A stretch of 64,000 nt of DNA from Symbiodinium natans (GCA_905221605.1 CAJNDS010002529.1:203660-267659); one strand, 5' to 3'. Shown: positions 29,925-42,200, counted from the first letter of the stretch. Numbers and translations: made by a program. The notes: generated by a model not told the origin, from the sequence alone.

Positions 29925-30445
29925 TATATATATATTGTTAGTTTAATTCATTTCTTGATTTTTTATTATATATGTATAATATAAACAATATACATATATA
30001 TATATATATATATATGTACAGAATATCTATATATATATATATATACACATTTGTACACATATACAGCTATACACTGCTCAACATATCTTCCCACACCCAA
30101 AAAATCAGTGGAAGATTCACAGTTTTTGGGAAGAAGTTTGGTGGAAGTTTGGGGGGCTGAGGCGAGGAAGTTTGGGCGAAGTTTGGTGTGGAAGTTTGGT
30201 GGAAGTTTGGTCGCCGGAAGGTTGCCGAATTCGACAAACTTTGCCCAAATCGTTCAACCCTGGGGCTGCCGAATTCGTCAGGACTGTCTCGATTTCGACA
30301 GTCGAAAAACTCTATGGATTCGTTAACTTTTTGCTGTCTATGGTTCTGACGATTCGTTAACTAAAACACTTGACTAAATCATAGGGTTTCGGTTGAATCC
30401 TTTGTTTTCGGGATACGTCAAAAAATTGTCTAAACTGGTCTATTG
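29925..30445. repeat. AT microsatellites and inverted copy of the 18488 element
   Basis: (TA)n tracts occur at 29920-29935 and 29990-30045. From about 30115 to 30445 the sequence is, in reverse complement, a relative of 18488-18860: it ends TCTATTGGGTACC, matching ACCCAATAGACCA, and holds GACGATTCGTTAAC, GAATTCGTCAGG and GGAAGTTTGG motifs. Confidence 0.7.
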
Positions 30446-32320
30446 GGTACCCTAAACCCTAAACCCCCTAAGCCCTAAACCCTAAACCCTAAACCCGTAC
30501 TGTTATATGCTTGGGCCTCAAAGTCCTGATTATAGGAAGTACGTTAAGGCCTAAGCACTCCCCATTTGGGTACATGAACCCTTAGGGTTCGTGGTTCTGG
30601 GCAGGGTCTAGGGTTTAGGGGCTTTGATGGTTTTGGGTTTTACTCGACCAGGAGTATGGCTTAGGGCTCTAGGAATTGTAGGCTTAAGAGTTGAAGGGCT
30701 CGAAGAACTCGAGAAGGTTTTGGTAGAGCTTGAGGATTGAGGGTTTAGAATTCTAGGATTATAAGGCTATAAGGTTATAGGGTTATAGGGTTATAAGGTT
30801 ATAGGAGGATGGTTATAAGGTTATAAGGCTATAGGGTTATAGGGTTTAGGGAAATGGGGCTTAGGGTTTTTTTGGGTTTTGCGACTCGAGGTTTTGGCCT
30901 CTTTGCAGCCAAAGTGCTCTGATCCATTTCCCCGCTTCTGGGAGCTCCTGCTGTGGGCAGGGAATTTCGGGGGTTCGGGTGTAGGGTTTAGGGTTTAGGG
31001 TGTAGGGTTTCGGATTTAGGGTAGGGGGTTTAGGGTCGAGGGTTTCGGGTTTAGGGTCAGAGCTTAGGCAGGTACGCAGTTTGGCTGGGCACTCACGGCG
31101 TTTCAGGCGCTTTAAACTCGAAACCTGCAACCCAGCCCACAAATAAAAACCTGAAACCCTTAACCCTAAACCCTAAACCCTAAACCCTTAACCCTAAACC
31201 CTGAACCCGCAACCTGAATTAAACCCTGTCAACCCTTGAGCCCTGAATGAACATCCCCGCCAATAGCTGAGCTGAAGGAGGGGAAGCCTGCCAGTCTGTC
31301 ACCCCTACTCCCTGAACTCTAGTTTAAGGTTTAGAATATGGGCTTAGGGCTTAGGGTTTAGGGTTTAGGTTTTGGGGTTAGGGTTTAGGATTTAGGGTTT
31401 AGGGTTTGGGGTTTAGGGTTTAGGGTTTAGGGTTTCGGGTTTAGGGTTTAGGGTTTAGGGTTTAGGGCTAGGTCTGGTTCCCAGGCCCAAACGCTGCTTC
31501 AACGCTGAGTCCTCGGGCCGATTTACCACAAGGCCGAGCTGGAAGCGACTCCTCCTGCACCCCAAACCCTAAACCCTAAACCCTAAACCCTAAACCCTAA
31601 ACCCTAAACCCTAAACCCTAAACTGTAAACCCTAAACCCTAAACCCTAAACCCTAAACCCTAAACCCGAACCCTCAACCCTCAACCCTCAACCCTAAACC
31701 CTAAACCCTAAACCCGAACCCTCAACCCTCAACCCTAAACCCCAAGCCCTAACCCTGAACCCTAAACCGGGGTCAGGGGTCTAGCTTTCAGGTGTTCGGG
31801 CTTCAAGGCTTAGGGGTTGAGGGGTTTGGAGAGTGTGGGGCTGGGGAAAGGTTGTGGGATAGAGCCATGCATGTATTGACATGGTCCGCTCGATAGACTT
31901 GTTGATTAAGGACTTCTCGGGTCCTTATGATAACACGGTCTCCTATATTCAAAGTTAGACTTTTGCTCGGGATACGAACAAACAGGACTCATTGGAACGC
32001 CGCCCACGCAACGGAAGGCCGCGAACCTCAATACATGCAGGCTGAACCTCAAACCCAAACGCTTCAGACCTAAACCCTCAACCCTAACCCCGAACCCGTA
32101 AACCCTAAACCCTACACCCCGAGTTCCCTTACGCCCTGAACCCTAAACCCTTCAGAGCTCTCAAGGGAGTTCCCCTTACTTGTGTTTAGGCTTTAAGGGG
32201 TTCATCTAAGCACATGTATAGTACTTAAGAGTTTCGTGTACCAGAAAGCCCCCCCCCCCCCCCCCCCCGCCCCCAACCCAGTTTCGGGGTTTAGGGCTTT
32301 GGGGTTTAAGTTTCGAAAGC
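30446..32320. other. Array-rich stretch with three possible exons
   Basis: F6 relative at about 30497-30592; variant GGTTATA units at 30765-30845; arrays at 31150-31205, 31370-31465, 31557-31665 and 31690-31760. Possible exons: 30895-30975, open both ways (plus after CTTTGCAG, CSDPFPRFWELLLWAG; minus, EIPCPQQELPEAGKW); 31470-31556 minus, ARPCGKSARGLSVEAAFGPG; 31975-32035 plus, YEQTGLIGTPPTQRKAANL. A C run lies at 32251-32269. Confidence 0.45.
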
Positions 32321-32582
32321 GAGAACTGAAAGAACCGTGCTCTCCCACGTTTGAAAGATGATGTCTTCGTCAGGCAAGAACCGAAGGAATGCTGCGGCAA
32401 CAGTGACAACCACTAACCCTAAACCCTAAACCCTAAACCCTAAACGCTAAACCCTAAACCCTAAACCCTAAACCCTAAACCCTAAACCCTAAACCCTAAA
32501 CCGTTTGTTTGCAGTACTCTCTTGTTTGCGAGTCTACGATGATTTCCGCATCAGCAACTCGCGGGCACATGGGTGGAATACG
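32320..32582 (+). CDS. Two candidate exons
   Basis: At 32340-32412 the plus frame reads LPRLKDDVFVRQEPKECCGN. At 32514-32582, after TTGTTTGCAG, it reads LSCLRVYDDFRISNSRAHGW and ends at AATAC|GTGAGG. A CCCTAAA array (32415-32502) fills the space between, again intron-like. Product unknown. Confidence 0.42.
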
Positions 32583-33289
32583 TGAGGCCGAGCACCGACG
32601 ACAGCAACAACCTAAGAAGGAGCACCTTCCCACAAGGCCACGGGCCCTCTCAACACATCCCCTTGTTCATTGTTGGGATAATATTAAAAATCAAAATTTA
32701 TATTCCTTATTGGGTTGAAGTAACCTTAACAATGTCAAATGTTACCCAACTATGACAAAGTGGTCCAGCTGAGGCCAGAAACCCACAAAGACAAGAGCAC
32801 ACACCACCTGAGAATTGCTCCAAAACAGAATTCTCAGGGTAGCTACATGGTCCCGTAGTATGGGCCCTTAAACAGAGGGACCCCTTATATGCCCCTTATT
32901 AATTAAGGTACAGGGTTTAGGGTTTCTTAAAGGTTTATTTCAAAACTTGTGTGTTGGCACTTTTCCGATCAGTCAAAACGTTGCACGGGTTGAGAACATG
33001 CGCACATTTTGAAAGCTAAACCCTCTACCCTAAACCCGAAAACGTCCCCTTAACATTCAAACCCTCTAAAAAAGATTCCTAAGTATGATCCTCCACAACC
33101 CAAGTAAGGAAAATGCAAAAAACATCCCACGAGCATACCGAGTTTTGAACGCACGGTCTTCAAGCAACTTTTTTCGATCGCCTTAAGCTTGAGCTGCACG
33201 ACTTGGAAAAAGTGAGAAGCAACACCCTGAACCCTAATTCCGAATCCCTAAACCCTAAACCCCAAACCCAAAACCCCTACAAACAACAG
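32583..33289. other. No clear gene; one possible plus exon
   Basis: A partial F3 element at 32834-32910. At 33150-33230 the plus frame reads FFDRLKLELHDLEKVRSN, with GTCTTCAAG as possible acceptor. Otherwise AT-rich unique sequence. Confidence 0.4.
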
Positions 33290-33430
33290 GCTCTTCGGCG
33301 TTTGCTTCAGTTTTTGGATCAAAGCTGAGGCTTTTGCGTTTCTCGATTCCGTCTCCGCTTTGGGTGTTTTGTCGGACCTTTTTGTGCCATCAACTAACCA
33401 CTTTCCAAGGCGCCGGAGGCTTGCCGCTAT
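33290..33430 (-). CDS. Possible exon, basic
   Basis: Minus frame SLRRLGKWLVDGTKRSDKTP, then KAETESRNAKASALIQKLKQ, ends at CTGTTGTTT|GTAGGG. Product unknown. Confidence 0.4.
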
Positions 33431-33679
33431 TTGGCAGGAGCACACGCGGTTCTAGAACATATGGGGGTGGAATACTGGGGCCTATTTAATGAGAATGCGT
33501 GTTCAGGTAGTCTGTATTCTTGGTCTACAAGTCATAAGGGACAAATCTTGGGCACTTCTTTCGGAGAAGTTGCCCATGTGAAGCTGCCCTAGACGGGGGC
33601 TTACGATATTAGGGGTACCTCTTTGGAAAGGGGAACCTACTAACTATTTGGGGGTCAAAATTGGGGGGTCCGTGTTGTC

Positions 33680-33760
33680 GTAAACCTCCAGATCAGAAGC
33701 CGGCCTGCCGATGAGATCACCGGTGAGGTGGTTGAAGGCGAACTCGCCCAGTAAGGTCTT
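33680..33760 (-). CDS. Possible exon resembling the one at 11735
   Basis: Minus frame LLGEFAFNHLTGDLIGRPAS, then DLE|GTTTAC. It resembles GEVVFDHVTGEIRMLRSATG at 11735-11822 (GExxFxHxTGxI), so the two may belong to paralogous genes or a repeated domain. Confidence 0.4.
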
Positions 33761-34532
33761 GGTTTAGGGTTTGGGGGTTCAGGGTTTAGGGTTTAGGGGT
33801 TGCTCGGTCAAGAAGCCCAGTTTGCGAGATTGGCATTGTTATAACTAGATTCCCAGACCCCTGAGAGGATCCAAACAGGAGATCCCTTAAAGGCTCCCAA
33901 TCAATGGCCCGATGGGTTACTACAGTAAACTCCAGAAAGTTGGAACATGGTTTCAAGTGATGATTAGAGCTGGGATTCCCTTTAGTTTATTTTGACTTAT
34001 GGGGATAAGGATGTTCCAACTTTTTGGAGTTTACTATAATTGGGGGTTTCACTTTGTTGGATCAGGTGAAAGAAACGGCTCATGGATTGAGGTGACGGTG
34101 GTTACTTGGAGGTTCATGGTACTTACCAACCAAAAAGTAATTGCACATATAACCCAACTAACTATAACCATATTAGGGTTTTGGAAGGGCTTAGAAGTGG
34201 GTTATCAACACAGAAATAATTGGTTTCTTAAGCACCACGAACCTCCAAGCATGACTGTTGCCACGAGCAGCCATTATGTGCACATAATGCTGCGTGCGAC
34301 CCCGAGCATCACTCCGAACAATTATGGGGTTCTTAAGGGGGGTATGTAATCCAAGGTTCCCAAATACTCCCTACTACTCTTTGAGGCTTTTTGTCCCAAG
34401 TTTTGTAAGGTTTTGTAGGTATCTACCCCCACGAACCCCCCTCCCTTGAGAACCCTACGAAGCAAGGGGCAACAGGCTAGCCTATCAAAACCGATAAGCC
34501 GCCACATGTCCTTCGTACCCTCAACCACTATA
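33761..34532. other. F2 element and unique AT-rich DNA
   Basis: An intact F2 element lies at 34101-34251 (ACTTGGAGGTTCATGGTACT ... CACGAACCTCCAAG). 33900-34100 holds a foldback with arms TCCAGAAAGTTGGAACAT and ATGTTCCAACTTTTTGGA. The open frame 33999-34349 spans the element and is not supported. Confidence 0.6.
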
Positions 34533-34743
34533 AATTGGGATGTTCCCACTGATACTAACCGTCCATCTTCGGGAGTAGAGTAGAGGGTCCCATAATGCCG
34601 ATCAAGGACTGTTACCTTCGTACCCTCAACCACTATAAATTGGGGATGTTCCCACTGATACTAACAGTCCATTTTAGGGAGTAGAGTAGAGGGTCCCATA
34701 ATCCCGATCAAGGACTGTTAGTATGAAGGGAACATCCCAACCT
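34533..34743. repeat. Two tandem F1 elements
   Basis: Two nearly identical copies, each with TTGGGATGTTCCCACTGATA, GAGTAGAGTAGAGGGTCCCA and AAGGACTGTTA, linked by a repeated ACCTTCGTACCCTCAACCAC. Only the second has the right arm GAAGGGAACATCCCAA complete. Confidence 0.85.
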
Positions 34744-35052
34744 ATAAGCCCGAACCAATAAACCCCAAGACACCCCAAACCCTAAACCCTGAACCCTAAA
34801 CCCTAAACTCTAAACCCCCTCGGTACGCAGCACCCAGAAGGAATATACCCCTTCAATTGTAGAGGGATTCTTACATATGACTTAAGGCCTATTCCGTAAT
34901 TAAGGAAGGGCCCTAAACCCCAAACCCCAAACCCTACAGTAAACGCTGACCAAACTAAGGGGTGTATTGGGCACTCTGGGCAACTACACTAGCAGATTCG
35001 GGCAACTAAAAGGATGGCGTGGAGTGGTCGGCCATCCTGTGTATGGCATACT

Positions 35053-35204
35053 CTTAGGGTAGTTACATGGTCTGTTGGTATGGGCCCCTAAACGGAGGAC
35101 CCCTATGTACCCCTTGTAGGCCCTATACGAATTAAGGGCCCATACATCAGAACCCTGTAAGAGAGGGTAAGGGACCACATGAAGGGCGAATGAAACTACC
35201 CTTT
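35053..35204. mobile_element. F3 inverted-repeat element, uninterrupted copy
   Basis: Starts TTAGGGTAGTTACATGGTC and ends ATGAAACTACCCTT. Inner arms GTATGGGCCC and GGGCCCATAC. Other copies: 50226-50435 and 53995-54137 (both with telomeric inserts), partial at 5575-5700, 17692-17725 and 32834-32910. Confidence 0.85.
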
Positions 35205-35232
35205 TCCATGTGGCCGGTTCACAAAATTTTGA

Positions 35233-35343
35233 CCAGACCCAAGAGTGACCTAGAAAAAAACAGGGTGCCCTTTTTGGTTTAAAGCGGCTTGTAAGGGAGC
35301 CTCAACTCTAAAAAGGGTAATAAGGGCCTACACTGGGTCCCAG
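35233..35343. mobile_element. F4 element
   Basis: AGACCCAAGAGTGACCTAGA ... CACTGGGTCCCAG, with the typical body GGGTGCCCTTTTTGGTTTAA. Confidence 0.8.
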
Positions 35344-37250
35344 TGGCTCCCTCCTGTGGACATATGAAGAAGCGCCCATAAGTTGGAGTTGGAGGAACCC
35401 CCCCCCCCCCCCCCCCCCCCCCCTCAGCGCGCCCAGCGCTTCCTTGTTGTACTACCCAAGAACCTAGAACATCGAAGCCCTGTGGGTTTTTTGGTTACCT
35501 CGGACACCAAAAGCGGAAAAAAAAGTCCACTAGGAGATGTAGCATGTAATTCTCTGGGCCACTTCCCTTAACTTGCATTTTTTCCTTTGGGGTGGGGGGG
35601 GGGGGGGGGTCGAGGATCAAGAAAGTAGAACCCCCCCAATTAATGGATCCTTCTTCGGAACCCTAAAGGGAACCTCTTAATTGGAGCCTCCCAGGCGTCT
35701 TGGTGGAGCCCCCCCTAACCCTAAACCCTAAACCCTAAACCCCCCCCCAAGATGCTGCCAAGAGGCAACCCAATGCTGCCAGAAACTATTTGGCAGGTCT
35801 TGTTCAGGGACGCCGCTTTTTTTCAACTTCTCCTGCCTTGCAGTTTAGGGTTTAGGGTTTAGGGTTTAGGCTTTAGGGTTTAAGGCATCATGGGGGGGGG
35901 GGGGTTTGGGCTTAGGATTTAGGGTTCCGGGTTTAGGGGGGCCGAAGCCGAACTGGGATTCCCCAATGAACGCGGAAACTGATAAGTACTCCGTAGCTCA
36001 TGTAAAGCAGGGCATATATTTCTTGTACCCCCTATATACACTCACCAATATTAAAAAGGAGCCTTATATACACTCACCAATAGCAGTAATATAAACCCTA
36101 CTTCATGTGCAATCCTCCTCCCCCCTCCCCCAAACACGCCCAGCCCTAAGCCCCGTGTTATTCTCTGAGGGCAGTGACAGATCCCTGGCCGTTCCACCAA
36201 ACCGCCCGAAACACCAGAAGTTGCACACCCTAAACCTTTAACCCTAAACCCTAAACCCTGAACCCTTTCAGAGGTTGGGGATTGGGGTGTAGGGGTTGGA
36301 GCTTAGAGGCCTTGGCCCTCCTTTCCTTTTCAGAGTTTAGAGCATAGGGTTTAGGGTTTAGGGTTTAGGGTTTAGGGAGGGGTCTATATGATTTTATAAG
36401 AAGGGCAGAGACATGGTAGGCAATGTTGACCCTGCCGAGGAGTAGTGCCTGACCGCAATGCAGGGCTAGGATTTGCTTAAGGAGCCACTCCAAAAACTGC
36501 AATTCCCCAAAAAGGAGAAACCCTGAGCCGTAAAGCTGAGGAATCGTAACTAAAAAACAATCGTAGTTGTAGTAGGAATAGTAATAACAGCGGCAATCAT
36601 AAGGTGATAACGGTAGTAGTGCTGCTACTAGTACTAGTAATCATAGCGTTCATGGTACGAGATAATTGTCCTAGAAATATCACAAAATAGCAATAATAAT
36701 ATAAGACCAGTACTGGCGATTTTCATGAACGAAAAAGGAGGGGTAATACGAGCAAAATTCGTTTAATAATCTATTTGGAACGGGAGCCATGAAAAGTAAA
36801 TCGCCGTACTAGCAAAGCAAAAAACAATTTTTCATCGCCATACAAGAAATAGGGAAATTCTACTAGCGGCAGTCATGGTAGCCATAGTAACTCAAAACAG
36901 AATATCATACTGAGCATAACAAGAGTAACAGTCTCAACATAACAATGACTTGCGATCAATAATCGTAATAGTGGCAAAAATGAAGGCTGTATAGGATCTT
37001 AGTGATTTGAGGGTTTTCAGGGTCTATTTAGGGTGACACTAACGAGACCCAGCAGTAGGAATAAAAAGGGTACCCTTTTTGGTTTAAGGGGATTATAAGG
37101 CTCAACCCTGAAATAAGGGCCTACTCCGGGTCCTGTTAACCCTAAACCCCAAACCCCAACCCCCAAACCCCAAACCCGAAACCCTAAACCCTAAACTAGG
37201 TACAAGTAAGGGTCTGCAGGGCTTTAGGGTTTTCGACGCCGTCTCTCGCC
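35344..37250. other. No gene seen; homopolymers and AT-rich unique DNA
   Basis: A C run of about 25 at 35398-35422, G runs at 35597-35610 and 35893-35904, small arrays near 35720, 35845 and 36345. 36480-37010 is AT-rich unique sequence without arrays or long frames, unusual for this window. F4 element at 37044-37136. Confidence 0.6.
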
Positions 37251-37251
37251 T

Positions 37252-37572
37252 CGCCCAGAGGACCGGGAAGTGCTGACCACTGTTGGACCTGATGCAGCTC
37301 CGGCACAGGGCTGTTTAGGTTCTGGGGGATTTAGGATTTAGGGTTTAGGGTTGCGGGCTCTGCCTGTTTAGGGTTTATAGGGTTTATAGGTTCTAGGGCT
37401 TAGGGTTTTAGGGCTTGAGCTTCTTATTGCGGGCTCTGCCTGTTTAGGGTTCAGGGTTCATAGGGTTCCAGGGCGCTAGATTCAGGATCTTATGGGGCTT
37501 GAGAGTTGTTGTCCGTTCAAGAGTCTTGGGTTCTGTGCCCCTCTGTCTCTCTCCTTGAGGCAAAAAGAGCCC
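37252..37572. other. Two possible exons on opposite strands
   Basis: 37252-37310 plus: PEDREVLTTVGPDAAPAQG after CTCGCCCAG. 37490-37572 minus: FCLKERDRGAQNPRLLNGQQ after GGGTTCACAG. Both unidentified; diverged telomere-like units lie between. Confidence 0.35.
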
Positions 37573-37724
37573 TGTGAACCCTTAACCGTAAACTTCGGGT
37601 TGAGAGGACTTCTACCCTAAACCCTAAACCCTAAACCCTAAACCCCAAACCCCAAACCCCAAACCCTAAACCCAAGTTTGGCATCGCTAAGCCGAAACAA
37701 GCCACAAGCGAATTTAAACTTACA

Positions 37725-37896
37725 TGTCCTTGGGGACCAAATCAACCCCAAAGATGGGGTCATATCTCCTAAAACTGTGAAAACTACGACTAAGGCATAC
37801 GAACCATAAACCCGTTTAGGGTTTAGGGTTTAGGGTTTAGGGTTTAGGGTTTAGGGTTTAGGGTTTAGGGTTTAGGGTTCATGTCGTCCCCAGGGG
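37725..37896. mobile_element. F5 element with a TTTAGGG array inside
   Basis: Left end CCTTGGGGACCAAATCAACC; right end GTTCATGTCGTCCCCAGG. Nine TTTAGGG units (37814-37878) lie just before the right end. In the related copy at 7351 the array is in the same place but in the opposite orientation. Confidence 0.75.
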
Positions 37897-39261
37897 TATA
37901 GGCATACGCATGTATGTGCGAATGTTTCCCGCTGAGGTCCGAGTCTTTCTCCAGCTCGCGCAGGTGGTCTCAAAGCTTGCTACTCGCGGCGCCCTCCTGA
38001 AAGGTGTCCGGCCGGATGCCTCGGCATAGCTTCGTTGGGAATCTTGGGGATGTCATGGTTTAGGGTTTAGGGTTGCTAAACCCTAAACCCTAAACCCTAA
38101 ACCCTAAACCCTAAACCCTAAACCCTAAACCCTAAACCCTAAACCCGAAACGATAGTTATGAGTCTAACATACCTCTTCACAAGCTCCTCACCAAGTGCG
38201 GCGCATGCTCTGAAGAGTTGTCAGGGTTTGCTTGACTGGTGCTTCAGAGTTTAGGGTTTTTCAGGGTTTTAGGGTTTCAGGGTTTCAGGGTTTAGGGGGA
38301 GGAGAGGATGCCCAACCCCCCAAAAAATCCTGTGGAGATGCTCATAAATCTGCCTGAGGTGTAAGGACTGGATCCCCAAAATGATCCCTTGAACATATAC
38401 CCCTACTGCACCCTCAACTCCAACACCCTACACCCCTAAACCTTAAGCCCTAAACCCTAGACCCTAAACCCATTCAAGGAAGCAAAACTGGCACCCGCGC
38501 TGCCGGCGCTGGCCAGCGCCGCATCCACCTGCGCCCGGTCGGCTCCTTGGAGTTGTTGGTACCTGGTTGAGGGTTCAGGGTTTAGGGTTTAGGAGTTGAG
38601 AGTTAGGGTTTAGGGTTTAGGAGTTGAGGGTTTAGGGTTTAGGAACTTAGGGTTTAGGAATTTCGGGTTTGGGGTTTAGGGTTTAGGAATTTAGGATTTA
38701 AGGTTTCGGGTTTAGGAATTTAGGGTTTAGGGTTTGAGAATTTAAGGTTTAGGGTGTAGGAATTTAGGGCTTTAGGCTTAGGGTGTAGGGGTCCGTAGGG
38801 TTTAGGAAGTTCGGGCTTAGGGACACAAGTCCTGGATGCTAGATTACCGAATACGAGGACTACTGCCATGATTGGCGAGAAATTAGGGTTTAGGGTTTAG
38901 GGTTTAGGGTTTGGGGAGCATGGTGCATGCTATCACCACGATGCTGAATATGACCGGAACTGTTGTTATCACCACTACGATTAGAACACAGTTCTACCGT
39001 GTCTTATGATGACAAGTTGAAATGACGACTACGTTCCACTGCGTGGGCCAGGGTTTTATACTTTGGGGCGTTCGTGTGCTGGGAGGATGTTAAGGGTTTG
39101 GGGCTTTAGGGCTTCTTTAGGGTTCATACGGCCAAGGGGTTATGGGGCCCAGGATGTACTTAAGGCCTTAGAGCCAACTGGGTGAGAAAAAGTGCTGCAT
39201 GCTCGGGTTTGGTGTGCACCTGAACTCCTAATGTGGCTCCTCTTTTGGGTAGTAGGGTAAG
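37897..39261. other. Arrays and possible exons 3' of the GST gene
   Basis: 37908-38027 is open both ways (plus: MFPAEVRVFLQLAQVVSKLA; minus: DHLRELEKDSDLSGKHSH). CCCTAAA array 38076-38150. 38470-38570 is also open both ways (minus: QGADRAQVDAALASAGSAGA, then G|GTTTAGGG... in sense). 38580-38830 is a run of TTTAGGG and TTTAGGAA variants. 38880-39261 holds nothing supported. Confidence 0.5.
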
Positions 39262-42200
39262 CTACAGGGGACTATGTTGCGGTTCGAGCAGTTCATCCTT
39301 CTGCAAGCAGCAGACAATGAATTCTGAAATGGGGCCCGGCCACTGCTTTCGAAGGGCTTGGAGACACTTGAGCTGGTATTTGAAAGTCGGCTGGCGGTGG
39401 AGATGGGCACCTTCAAAGAGGTAGACGTGGGTCTCGCGGCGGCCCTCATTGATCGCTTTCCTTGCACTTCTGTGCCCGTGACCCTGAAAGACGCTACGGC
39501 TAATGTATGGCAGCATGGTCCAAACCCTACAAACCTTACACCCTGAACCCTGAACCCTAGGCCCCTAACCCCTAGGCCCCTACCCCCTAAACCCTGCTGA
39601 GGTCCTTCCTTAGCATCTCGAAGATACGCCCCAAGGATTTGGGGAACTTAGGGGTCTAGGGATTTAGGGTTTAGGGAGTGGGATTTAGGGAGAGGGAGTA
39701 GAGTCGCTGGGCTTCAGGGTTTCGACCGTAGGGTAGTATAGGGGTTACGGCTTTGGGTACGCAGCGAGCCCAAGCCCTAAGCCCTAAACCCTAAACCCCA
39801 AACCCCAAACCCCAAACCCCAAACCCCAAACCCTAAACCCAAGCGTCTCATTGTCAAGGAGGAAGGGCATGTAGCAAAGGCCGCAGAGCTTCAAGAGCTC
39901 GAAGGCACCTCTACGGGCCGCCAAAGTGGCTTCACATTCCCATCGGATGTCGGGTTTAGGGTTTAGGGTTTAGGGTTTAGGGTTTAGGGTGATTTGAAAC
40001 CCGAACATCCCGCCCGTCTCCAGCGTTGGAGTACTTGACGGCTTCGTTGCCACTGCCTCGCCATCCGGGTATCCGGAGAGATCCTCTCACTTGGCCCCCC
40101 TACTTGGAGGTTCATGGTACGTATTAACCAGTTATCACTGTACGTATAACCCACTTATAAGCCCCTTAAGTGGCCTAATATGGTTATAAGTACAGTTCTC
40201 AGCACAGTTATAACTGGTGAAAAAGTACCATGGACCCCTAGGGCCCTAGGGATGTACGCGTTAGAGGTTCCCTGAACATACTCCTGAGAGGGGCCTTCTA
40301 AGATTCTATGGGCAGTTTCCTAAACTAGGGCCCCTTGCCCTTTAAAAAACCCTAAACCCTAAACCCTAAACCCTAAACCCTAAACCCTAAACCCTAAACC
40401 CTAAACCCTAAACCCAAACCCCCTAATTTAGAGAACTACACATATTCCATTCCAAAATCCTTACGCAGGGCCCCCAAACGCAAGGGCACAACCATAGGGG
40501 TCCAAGGTAAAGTTCCGTCATCCTCCACTCGGAAGACCCAGGCCCAGACGCTGGGGTACTCCATCACGATCCTTGAAGGTAGGGTTTAGGGTATAGGGTT
40601 TAGGGTTAGGGTTCAGGGTTCAGGGTTTAGGGTTGAGGCAGATTTGGCAAATTATCTAAGGGCTTTTGCGCTTCCAGAGTCCAACCTCAAGGCCGAGGAA
40701 GAGGCAGCAGGGTACACTTTTGTCTCTTTGCAGGGTTCTCTTAGTTGCTGAGTTCATAAGCCCCAAAAAAGTGTACACTTTCAGTTCTTGACGGGATTAT
40801 AATATCCCAAAAAGTGTATATAAAGTGTACCCACTCAGCTGCTAGGTTTTTCAAAGTGAGCCCGAGCCCTAAACCCTAAACCCTAAACCCTAACCCCTCA
40901 GCTTTAAACCCTAAACCCTAAACCCTAAACCCTAAACCCTAAACCCTAAACCCTAAACCCTAAACCCTAAACCCTATCAGGATCCTCGAGGGCAGTGGGT
41001 CTGTCGCCAGCTGCCGCAGCTGGCCGTAGACGGCGAAGTCGGCTGCCGTGGGCTGGCCCCCGAAGATGAAGGGGACACCTTCAGGTTCAGTAGACCTTAC
41101 GGTGTTTAGGGTTTAGGGTTTAGGGTTTAGGGTTTAGGGTTTAGGACTACAACCCCGAAGATGAAGGGGACACCTTCAGGTTCAGTAGACCTTAGGGTGC
41201 TTAGGGTTTTAGGGTCTTAGGGTTTAGGGTTACAACCCTAAACCCTAAGACCCTTAAAAACCCTAAAGCCTAAAACCTTAAACCCTAAAATCCTGAACCC
41301 TAAACCTACAGACCCTAAAGCCCTACATAAGCCCTAACACCCATAGAGGTTGTTACAAGTCAGGGTCCCGTTCGTGGGGTTCATTTCTTAGAAGGGCTTC
41401 TTGAGTTCAGTCACTTAGAAACTCACAGCAGCCCATGTATAGGGGCATGTATAGGGGTTAGGGTTTAGGGTTTAGGGTTTGGGGTTTAGGGTTTGGGGTT
41501 TATGGTTTAGGGCCCCAAGTACCAAAGCCTGAACTCTTAACCTTCAAGCTCTTTACCCTTTGGGTTTGGGGTACAGGCGCTCTGCTCGTTGATTTTTGCC
41601 GAAGCCTCCCTAATTAAGGTTTCCGGTGCACAGGTCCTCCTTGAAGCCCTCTTCGTTTTTAAGGACCGTGTGATGCAAACTTCCCTAAGCCTCCACGCCC
41701 TCAGCCCTACTTGGAGAGCACTTATAACCCTAGTTCTAGCTGTACTTACAAGCCCCCTAAGTAGGTTCTAAGTAGACTCATAATTGGGGTTAGAAGTAAC
41801 CATGAACCTCCAAGTAACCCTAAACCCAAACCCTAAACCCTACACCCTGAACCCTAAACCCTAAAGCCTACACCCTAAACCCTAAACCCCAGACCGTCAG
41901 GGCCTCGGCGCAGGTTTGACTGCAGCGCCGTGCAGACGGCCCGAAGCGTCCTTTCCATACCTCTAGGGCTCAGGGTTCAGGGTTTCGCCTAAAGGGGCCC
42001 TTAAAAAGGGTTTAGGGTTTAGGGTCTAGCCCTAATAAAGACCCCTAAAATATTTTACTTCGAACATCCCCAGCCTCTCTGGGTAGAGCTCTGGGGTTGG
42101 GCACTCAATGGACACTCCGAGGTTGGGCACTCCAGGACCACTCGGCGGGCTTCTCGGGGACACTCTGGCGTTGGGCACTTCAGGGATGAGCGAGGACTAG

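Noticed and set aside
34533-34743. A gene in the open minus frame 34322-34633
   Set aside because: The frame runs through two tandem F1 elements and shows element sequence, not a protein pattern.
39228-39546. Other ORFs over 39228-39546
   Set aside because: They overlap the last GST exon in other frames; the GST frame is fixed by phase with ten upstream exons.
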